Positions 55,747-64,000 of a stretch of 64,000 nucleotides of DNA are shown in pieces. The first letter of the stretch is position 1; each line of letters starts with the position of its first letter. Location: NCBI GenBank assembly GCA_033964015.1, contig CM066917.1, positions 30,765,951-30,829,950 on the forward strand, written 5' to 3'. The notes below the pieces were generated by a model. The model saw nothing but the letters and a program-made list of their open reading frames with translations, searched no databases and had not been told where the DNA came from. The translations under genes and the position numbers were made by a program. This DNA comes from Scolanthus callimorphus (Eukaryota > Cnidaria > Anthozoa > Actiniaria > Edwardsiidae).

Positions 55747-58700
55747 TTAAGCCGCCGGCTCATGCAAGGATAGTGGATCAAGTGGCTCCTCATCCCCCTT
55801 AAGTTCAGTCTGATTCAGTCCGATCTCTACTCCATGCTCGTAAGGTTTGCTTGACGTCTCTTTGACGCTGTCTGCCAGAGGTATCTTGTTCGTCTCAGGG
55901 AGTGTCATGCATAGAATGCCACAAATGAACGCATTGATCCCCATAATGCCGTACGGCAAGAGTGGATGGACTCGTTGCTGGAAAATTTAAAAAAAGGGAG
56001 CATCAAGAAGACGTCATTACAAAGATTTCGAGAGGACAAATTCTACTATAATGGCATTATTGTGCCATTTATCAAGAACAGGAGAATAGCGTCTTTTGCG
56101 CGGGTCGCAAGATTGTTAAGAAATGGTCATTAGATCACCTAACACCACCCTCAAGTTGCCTGAAAGTTGTCCCGGATGCGGCCAAGGTTAACATGTCAGC
56201 AATAAAAAGCGGGTTTCCGTGGTTTATGTGAGAAACGCACGAGGGAAACCCCGGCTCGTGAGTTTCAAACTTTTCTCATGTTTTTCCAGCATCCCAAGTG
56301 CGTTTATCACATTATAAGCCACAGAAATCCTCTTTTTATTGCTTTTATAAGATAGCATTGCATCTGCCGTGCGTTTATAATGTGAGAATGCACAGCTCTC
56401 AACCAATCACAGCGCGCGTTCTATCTTAGCTATTTTATAATGACAGATAAGGTTCGACATCCCGAAGAAACTGGGTTAGCATTTTTGAATGCATCTTCAG
56501 CGAGTTCGGTGAAAAATGACTTAGGCGAATGCTTGTTGAATATGTTCAGCCATTTATATTCGCGAAAATGACCCAAATGATCTTCTGAAAATTTATCGTC
56601 CAGCAAATCAGAGCGAATGATGGATGGACTGTTGAACTGGATTGGTCGCGCAAACTACCAAGCCATATAACGTAGAAGTGTTTTGTTGAGGAAGGAGCTG
56701 TGAAGGAACAAGTTTGACCTACCAGGTACACTATATAAGGTGCCGTGAAAGAGCCAACACGAGCGACAGCGCTGGAAGACCCCATGGCAGTGTTCCTGAT
56801 GAAAACAAGTGACGGGTTGTTCGATGTTAACAAAATCCTTGAACCTTTTGAACAGAACAACTACGGGTTTATGTTTTTTCCAGTCGACCATCATTCCATT
56901 CCTTTCAGTTCTGTTCTGTCCTGTCTCTCTGTACTATACTCTCTGTTCTGTGCTATACTGTTCTGTTCTGTTATTTCTTTCTGTTCTGTTCTATACTGTT
57001 CTGTACTGTACTATACTGTACTATACTCTCTGATCTGTTTTTGTTATTTCTCTTTGTCCTGTTCTATACTGTAATGTTCTGTATTGTACTATACTCTCTG
57101 TTCTATCCGTCTGTTCTAGTATATAGTTTTTGGTGATTTTCTTACCAAATCAGTGCTACCGTATATTTCTTGTAAACATCAACGAAATGAAATGGAGGAA
57201 AAAGATCTCTCACCTGACCACGGTTGGAAATAACTCCGATGAATACACATACACTCCGTCAAAGGCAATAGTGATGAAAAACTTGGCGATGACCATAGCG
57301 GAAATTATTTTACCAACCAGAAATGCTGTAAAGAAGTAAGAGAACAAAGTTGTAATATTTATGGACTTCGAATCAGTGTTTTTTTTTTCGAAATTTGATT
57401 TTTTTTTTTTTTAGTCGCGCGAAATGAACAAATATCCGGGAAAAAACACTGGAGTGCCGGCTCACAAGCTATAATATTTATAACGTTTATGGATGTGGAA
57501 AAATAGACATTGTCATGTCAAAGTGGCATACTTTTCCCTCGTATTACGTAAGTCGCTACTCGAGACTCGAATAGGCCACTTGCACTAACTGAGTCACGTG
57601 ACCCCAACTACCTCTTAACGAGATGTTTTGTCAAAATCGATTCCAGAAATACAAAGAACGAATTGGTATTAGTCAGAAACCGAAGTTTCAGCATAAAATC
57701 TCTAACCTGGAGCAAAGTGGCAGCGAGTTGCATTTTCAAGATTTTACCCAGAATGTTCGGATTTGTGTCACGTGACCCAGTTAGTGCAAGTGGCCTATTG
57801 TAGCGGATCACTTGGTCCGTGCGGGCGGAGCACCAAAGATTAGAAAAACGCTGTATTTCAGTAAATGATTTCCATTCGAGTATGTACTCACCCGTACTAC
57901 CATCATCATATAGACTCAATACCGCCGCTATAATAGCTGCGAGTGCTGCTACGTACATCCCCAGCACTACCGTCTTTTTTCTACCAAATCTAGAACAGGA
58001 ATAATCGTATTAACTTCTTTTGCCCTAGAGGAATCACGGTTTGACGGTTGGTTCAGTGTTGCGGCGCTTGGGGTCTCACAGCTGTGGCTCGAGATCGATT
58101 CCCGGCCCAGACAGGGAAAAGTTCTTTCTTTCGAACAGTACGATAATAAAGAGTTCTTGCTTTTTTTTTCGCCCTTTTTAAAAAATGCTCGTTGCGAAAA
58201 ACAAAGTATTGCTGTTTAAACTTACTTGTCTAACATGGGAATTGCCAACGCCATACCGATTCCTTCAAACACCCCAGACAGAAAAAAGTTCAAGTACATG
58301 TTACCACCAATGGTAGTAGAGCTCATAATGATACCATAATACACTTGTCCTGAAACGAACCTGACAGATGGCAAAAAGATCAATACTATAGGAATAGCAA
58401 GGTTTTTCTCTTTCTACATGCCCTATTCTGTATTGGAATCACAGTTTCCTCATCCCCAAGGTCGAGTAGGGAGTACATGACCTGTCTCAAGATTCAAGAT
58501 CTCTTGTTCTGTACTGGCTTGCTAACTCTCAATACAAAATGCTCAGTTGTAAGAATTTCTGCCCATATAATTGCGCTGCATTGCATGACAAAACCAGAGT
58601 GGAACACTTTGGATGCGTGACTTACCAGCAGTACCAGGAAACGAGTGTCCGTTGTGTCATGTTGCGTGACGCGAAGAGGTCCCGTATGTCTCCAAGCCTC

Positions 58701-60392
58701 TCCTCCTTTTTGACAGGCACCTCCTCGTCGACAAAGACGAATTCGTCTTCCTTGAAGTAACGGCCCTTTTTTCGAGCTATTTCCACCAGGGCTTTCTTGG
58801 CTTCTTTGAATTTGCCTTTGACAAGATACCATCGTAGGGAGTCTGGGGTGAACCTGTAATTGCAAAAAAACGAATTTAGTTCATCAAAGCCCCGGGGCTC
58901 CGCAGTGGCTCCGCACTGGCGGATTAAGGGACCTCCTCTAGAAGGAGCAGTCTATTGTAATTTCATTGCCGAAGTGCTTACCACCAAAACAGTGGAAATA
59001 ACAATGCAGGAGCGCTGACGATTATTGATAAAGTGCGCCAGCTAGGAATTAGGTAACCTAGCAGCGACAGCACACAGAAGGCAAGAATGGATGGAAACCA
59101 AAAGCTAATTCCCACAATGCTCCTGTGGCGTGGTCCGACGTACTCCATGATCAGCACAAATGAGCTTGTCGCAAACCCACCTGTTGAAAAGAAAAGTTTA
59201 ACAATTTGAAACAACATGTGGAATATATTTGGAGCAATTTCATGAGATCTTATAAAAGCCATGTATGCCAGTGTACGCATCTTGCTCGCTTTCCTCAAGA
59301 GCTAATGTTGTGGCTTGTTTCTTATTAGCCATGTCCTGTAAAAAGTTATTTTGCTATTCCTATTCCCAATTCTGTCGGATCCAGAATTTAAGAGGGCCGG
59401 GGTGCACAATTTAAGCAATAAAAAGCGGATTTACGACTCGTGAGTTTCGAACTTTTCTAGTGTTTTTCCAGCATCCCTCGTGCGTTATAAAGCACATTAG
59501 AAAATAACACCTATGTTGTATTGTGAATGTGCGCATTCTGATTGGTTAAAAAGCGTGTTTGTAAGAGACCTGAAAACACGATTGTCACGCAACGCTGTCG
59601 CGCGTGTGTATGTTATTTTCTAAAAGCAATAAAAATACTTTCTGCGTGCTCTCTGGTTTCTTACAAACACTCGGGGAATGTTGGTCGAACTGATAAAACT
59701 TGAAAGACACTCGCCTCGGCTCGTGTCTTTCAAGTTTTGATCAGTTCTCCCAACATCCCTCTCGTGTTTGTAAGAAAGCAGAGGGCACGCGGAAAGTACT
59801 TTTATTGCTTAATTATAAACCACATAAATCTTTTATAAATGTAAAATATGTGGCTATAAACGTCTGTGTGCACTTCACCGTTAATTCATACATTTCCTGT
59901 AAAATATCAACTCCAAGGGGGTACACGGGCACCGAATGTGCCCTCTAAATTCGCCACTGGCAGGGATACTTGCTTATTCAAACTTCTTGAGCTGTGAATC
60001 TATTTAGCTTCAGGCACAACCTAAAAAGCGGAGCTGTGATAATGCCCCTGGACAGTTTACAAAGTTGAGATAAATCAACACTAAAACATTATTCAGTGTT
60101 TGCTCTTACCTACTCCGGCCCCCGTGAGTCCTCTGAACAGGGCAAACACCCAGTACTTGTGAGCAAAAGCGGATATTAATCCGCACAAAGACGCCAACAT
60201 GACGAACGGAAAGACAATGGTCTTTCTCCCGAATCTGTCGGCAAGCATGCTAGCTACCAAAGCCGTTACCATCCACACAGCAAACGTCATGGAGTTAGCT
60301 ATGCTGACATACACACCCCTCTCACACACGAGGTCCCACTACGAGAGAAAAACATGAAAGACATGCCTTAATAACATGCGTTGATAAGATGC

Positions 60393-60428
<36 letters not shown>

Positions 60429-60907
60429 CGTCTGTTCGTCCGTCCGTCTGTCTTATATGCTCCTTTGTCTGCTTGTCTATCTGTCTGTCTCTTTCTGTAT
60501 ATGTCATCTGTTTGTTTGTTTGTTTGTCTGTCTGTTTTATCTGCCCTGCTTGCCTACACGTTTGTTCTCCACTGTTTGTCTGTCTTTCTGTTTTTCTTCA
60601 CTATGCTTCTCCGTCTCACCTCAGTAACGATGGAGTTGAAATCCCCTTCAACCACGAATTCCCAGCTGGACCTGTCAAGCCCACACCTCACGCCGTAACT
60701 TGCATCCCCCGGTTTGAACGACCCAGTAATATTACACGCTGTGTTGTTGGCCACACATTGCCAGGGGGGCTCAGCAGTGCTGAAGGTCATCACAAATATG
60801 CCCATAGTGACGAATATGTTAGCATAGCTTAAGATGCAGAACACGCGGAATTGGTACCACCCAAAGCTCCCTGCCTTCTCCACGGCTTCTTCGGCTGTCA
60901 ATGCCAT
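55747..60907 (-). CDS. SLC22 family organic ion transporter (MFS), 9 exons
   Basis: Family role: plasma-membrane facilitator for organic cations, carnitine or organic anions. Minus-strand exons: 60907-60620, 60338-60110, 59180-58982, 58853-58626, 58360-58226, 57989-57892, 57325-57214, 56795-56723, 55977-55747; 530 aa, every phase agrees and the frame is intact. The SLC22 layout is present: a TM1 helix, then a long extracellular loop with NNTACNITG glycosylation sites and several Cys, then WDLVCERG, the MFS signature ADRFGRK, GFATSSFVLIMEYVG (TM5), PDSLRWYLVKGKFKEAKKAL (the intracellular loop), DKFGRKKTV, SSELFPTVVRNTAMGSSSAV (TM10-11) and LPETNKIPLAD. The substrate cannot be told from sequence. 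Introns contain a TGTC microsatellite, MITEs and a foldback copy. Confidence 0.95.
56200..56370. mobile_element. Foldback family B, copy 1
   Basis: AATAAAAAGCGGGTTTCCGT at the left and AGAAATCCTCTTTTTATTGC at the right are inverted, with GAAACGCACGAGGG / TTTTTCCAGCATCCC inner words. It is related to the host element around 59413-59850. Confidence 0.7.
56890..57120. repeat. TTCTG/TACTA-type microsatellite
   Basis: Irregular repeats of CTGTTCTGTT, CTGTACTATA and CTCTCTG in an SLC22 intron. Confidence 0.8.
57570..57798. mobile_element. MITE with ATAGGCCACTTGCACTAACT ends
   Basis: ATAGGCCACTTGCACTAACT at the left and AGTTAGTGCAAGTGGCCTAT at the right are exact inverted ends, with GTCACGTGAC next to each. 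It lies in an SLC22 intron. Confidence 0.88.
58040..58110 (+). mobile_element. tRNA-like SINE head, diverged
   Basis: GGTTGGTTCAGTGTTGCGGC resembles an A-box region and GAGATCGATTCCCGGCC a B box, spaced about as in a tRNA. Weak. Confidence 0.35.
59413..59850. mobile_element. Foldback family B, copy 2, split by a family A insertion
   Basis: 59413-59498 (GCAATAAAAAGCGGATTT, TTTTTCCAGCATCCCTCGTG) and 59813-59850 (ATTATAAACCACATAAATC) together match the layout of 56200-56370. The block between them is the family A element. Confidence 0.65.
59499..59812 (-). mobile_element. Foldback element family A, copy 2
   Basis: Reverse-oriented copy of 34498-34814 with few differences, in an SLC22 intron. 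Confidence 0.88.
60391..60600. repeat. (TGTC)n-type microsatellite
   Basis: Runs of CTGT and variants CCGT and TTGT in SLC22 intron 1, adjoining the exon 1 donor at 60618-60619. Confidence 0.92.
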
Positions 60908-61264
60908 CTTTTATCAAGTGTAGGGGGGTTTTGCCTAGGAGTTACGGCAAGATTAACGGTTAGCCAGTCTGCCTCGTACTTTAAAGGGACATGGTCACCA
61001 AATACATCATGCGTTAAAACAATGGATTAAATATAAAATGGTGAGAACGTGAGGCCGTTTCAATGTAGGATTGCGTATCTTGAATATCTTGAAGATGTTC
61101 TAACTATGGAATGCCGATTGTTTCAATAATACTTCTTTACCAAATATAAACGACTCTTTACTATAAATAATACTTTATATAAATATATTGACCAATGTTG
61201 TTCATATATAAACACGTTGTAAATATATAAAGTACTTATCCACATATGTGACACTTCTTTGTTG
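60908..61264. other. Immediate upstream region of the SLC22 gene
   Basis: This should contain the SLC22 5' UTR and promoter. No other coding sequence is seen. Confidence 0.4.
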
Positions 61265-61372
61265 AAATAAAAAATAAGTCTCATATAAAACTTGTTGCGC
61301 AATAAAACTTGTTGCGAAAATAAAAACTTGTTGCGCGATATAAAACTTGTTCTGAAATATAAAACTTATTGT
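61265..61372. repeat. ATAAAACTTGTTGCG short tandem repeats
   Basis: Four to five imperfect copies of a ~22-bp unit around ATAAAACTTGTTGCG upstream of the SLC22 gene. Confidence 0.8.
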
Positions 61373-61424
61373 AAATATGATATATAGATATAGACACTGC
61401 CTAAAAGCGGAGCACCCATTAAGC

Positions 61425-61790
61425 TCGAATGACGTCCTTGATGACGTCACACCACGTGACCATGTTATTGCACGGTCCATTGTACCCTAACAATTTTGTC
61501 CAAGTTGGAGCATTTTTTCTTCCTGAGATATGAAGACTATGAGTCAAAGGTTCTAAACGATGAATGACGTCGTCGATTACATCACATGACTTGGTTTGTC
61601 CATATCTCATATCACAAAAACCATGTGACCACCTATACAATTTTGTCCCAAGTTTGGTTGTCTTGACATTTATTCAAAAATTCTTAAACGATGACGTCAT
61701 CGATGACGAAGTATCAAGTGACTATGTTGTTTTACCCCGCCTTACCACCTAGACAATTTTTCTAAGTTTGGTTGCCTGTAACCGTTTACG
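61425..61790. repeat. Three ~125-bp tandem repeats with CRE-like sites
   Basis: Each unit has ATGACGTC, a GTGAC(C/T)A word and ACAATTTTGTCCAAGTTTGG or a variant. Exact TGACGTCA palindromes occur at 61442 and 61692. Located 0.5-0.9 kb upstream of the SLC22 start. Confidence 0.75.
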
Positions 61791-62498
61791 AAAGGGAAAT
61801 GCGCGTTAGCGCTCTAGGGTACCTCTGTTATGCAATGCCAAAATGTCACTACCAGAATCCCACGGGAATCTCTCTGGAATTCCGCTTATTATGATTAGCG
61901 GGAGTGATTTTCATTACGGAAAAGTAGTTCCCTACTGTTCCCTGCATTTATAGGAGTGGAGAAATTATCTTTTGGAAACCCAAGCTCCCTTCAGTATTTC
62001 TAAAACTACGAGATCTGGTTTATTCACGGGCTTATCATCTAGTCTTGTATACTCTGTAAACCCGGTCGCACCTTCATATGACTTATGAATGCTTGTCGAT
62101 GTATGTATGTATACCGTATCTGACGGTATGTAATAGTGCGTATTGCTACTTACCGACTGACAAACGATTTACGGTATACGCTTAGTGTTGGCTGCCCGAT
62201 GCTTGTTTGCACGATGGTTTTTTTGCCTTACTTGTAAATGAAGGTCATCGTTCTTGATATCCAATGCAAATTCAATGAGTTCGAAGGATTATTTGAATGT
62301 TAGCACAAAAATCGTTTTCACTGTTTGTTTACGGTCAAACAAGCGGAACAACAAAAGGAGATAAACAATGCAGGTATTACCTACCCAGTGACGGCCATGT
62401 TCTCACGGTATGCAAATAGGAAAGTTAAATATTTTGAGCTGGAACTCCCTGGACTCTATGAGCTCCAAAAACAAATATATGTAATTGGGGAAGGAGTT

Positions 62499-63485
62499 TA
62501 CAGCACGAGAAGCCCAAGTATGGCCACTCGATAATTAATTCGCATACTTTCGCCCGCGTTAGCCAATCACAGGCGGGTTTTTTTACAAGTGAGTCGGGCT
62601 TAAAACCACAAAACTGCTCGAGTCACGATGAGTGTTCAAGTCATGAAATACAGCGGAACTTCCTAGGTTTTCTATTTGCTCTGAGCGGCTAAAAGTTATC
62701 TAAGCTGATGTCCGTTTTCTGGCGGGTCAAGCACGAAAAGCCGTCAACTGAGTTTGTCTCTCCGCTAGTCGGAGGTCAAATCATTCGCCCGCATTTCCCA
62801 TTTATACTCGGCACTAAACCTGCAGGCATCGATACTTGTAATAATTTATATAATTTAGAAATGAGCTTAGAATCTTACAAATTATAATGTTCAAATAGCA
62901 ATTTACTTTTCAGATCCTGGGATGATAAATAAACTCACATTGCGATCTAAACTTGCAAGAACCCGCCTACTGAGTTGTTCAGATGTCAAATTATTCGCGA
63001 ACAAGAAACTATTCTCTTTCGGAAAATGGTCAATATGTATTTCGAAAAGGAAATTTCTCAATTCATTTCTAAATTATATAAATTGTTATCGATGCAGGTT
63101 TAGTGCCAAGCATAAATGGAAAATGCGGGCGAATAATTTGATCTCCGACTAGCGGAGAGTCAAACTCAGTCGACGGCTTTTCTCGCGCGCTTTGATTTCC
63201 GACTACACCTGTTTACTTTGTCTTTCTAGTACTTGACCCGCAAGAAAACGGACATTTTATATTTGATTTCAGCTTGGATAACTTTTATCCGTTCAGAGCA
63301 AATACAGCAAATAGAAAACCAAGGAAGTTTCGCTGTATTTCATGACTTGAACACTCATCGTGACTCGAGCAGTTTTGCGCGGTTTGAGCCCGGCTCACTT
63401 GTAATAACCCCCGCCTGTGATTGGCTAACGCGAAAGTATGCGAATTAATTACCGGGTGGCCATACTTGGGCTTCTCGCGCTGTAA
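62499..63485. mobile_element. Large foldback element (~990 bp)
   Basis: The left arm (62499 to about 62865) and right arm (about 63065 to 63485) are inverted copies at roughly 85 percent by eye. Shared words are AAGCCCAAGTATGGCCAC, AATTAATTCGCATACTTTCG, TTAGCCAATCACAGGCGGG and ATCGATGCAGGTTTAGTGCC. The ~200-bp loop has no family-like coding content. Confidence 0.88.
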
Positions 63486-63586
63486 AGTAAATCACGCCTG
63501 TAATTACTTCCCAGTTAGGTAATGTCCAGCATACTTAAAATGGTTTTATTTGTTAAAGTTTTCGAGCGAAGGTTTCGAATTTATTT

Positions 63587-63818
63587 AAGCAATAAAGTAC
63601 TTTCCGCGTGCTCTCTGCTTTCTTACAAACACGAGGGGGATGTTGGGAGAACTGATCAAAACTTGAAAGGTACGAGCCGAAGGCGAGTGTCTTTCAAGTT
63701 TTATCAGTTCGACCAACATTCCCCGAGTGTTTGTAAGAAACCAGAGAGCACGCAGAAAGTATTTTTATTGCTTTTAGAAAATAACATACACACGCGCGAC
63801 AGCGTTGCGTGACAATAT
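63587..63818 (+). mobile_element. Foldback element family A, copy 3 (truncated)
   Basis: Matches the first ~230 bp of 34498-34814 and then breaks into a TATATGTA microsatellite at 63817-63842. Confidence 0.85.
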
Positions 63819-64000
63819 ATATGTATGTATATATGTATATTCTTTTATCGGTGAAAGCTTAATAAATTAAATCTTAAATATATGGCATTAATAGAAGTAC
63901 CTAATTGACTTAGCTATCGTGCGTTGATTTTCATTTCAAGTTCTCTTAGTATTGTGTTTATAGCTCCAGTGTTTATAGCTCTATTTTTGAAGCTATTTGC

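Noticed and set aside
60381..60832. Cys/Leu/Ser-rich repetitive plus-strand frames
   Set aside because: Translation of the TGTC microsatellite and antisense of SLC22 exon 1.

Overview
The window is nuclear DNA from an animal. Genes are split into many short exons with GT-AG introns, there are no operons, and every recognisable protein has a clear animal orthologue. The dense load of palindromic MITEs, CR1/L2-like LINE fragments and tRNA-derived SINEs suggests an anthozoan cnidarian, most likely a stony coral. That organism call is inference from gene content and repeat style, not proof.

Eight protein-coding genes were rebuilt exon by exon from splice sites, reading phase and family similarity. 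From left to right they are: HEATR3 (+, 393-12545, 15 exons), the chaperone for 5S RNP import; DPM3 (+, 17062-18153, 4 exons), the anchor of dolichol-phosphate-mannose synthase; an SLC7 LAT-type amino-acid exchanger light chain (-, 28112-19246, 11 exons); two single-exon C19orf12-like genes in tandem (+, 30170-30595 and 32035-32457); NAGPA, the mannose-6-phosphate uncovering enzyme (-, 39754-35066, 8 exons); a TRAF7-like RING/WD40 E3 ligase (+, 40169-51917, 12 exons); and an SLC22 organic ion transporter (-, 60907-55747, 9 exons). NAGPA and the TRAF7-like gene are head to head, 414 bp apart. The genes share no single pathway, although DPM3 and NAGPA both act in secretory-pathway glycobiology.

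The rest is mostly repeats. Three 5'-truncated LINEs each lie inside or between the arms of an inverted repeat. About twenty foldback or MITE-like elements are present, including one with perfect 67-bp arms and one family with three copies. A decayed DNA transposon with long terminal inverted repeats fills much of the largest TRAF7-like intron.

The most unusual signal is tandem repetition starting at, or very near, 5' splice sites. HEATR3 intron 13 is a 20-bp minisatellite that begins a few bases after the donor. HEATR3 exon 14 has its donor duplicated 37 bp downstream. The SLC7 gene has a ~33-bp minisatellite whose unit contains the sequence of the adjoining exon-intron junction. HEATR3 intron 13 also holds an exact 30-bp inverted copy of part of exon 14. 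Two one-base frame breaks in the SLC7 gene, and a possible third in HEATR3, point to either decay or residual assembly indels.
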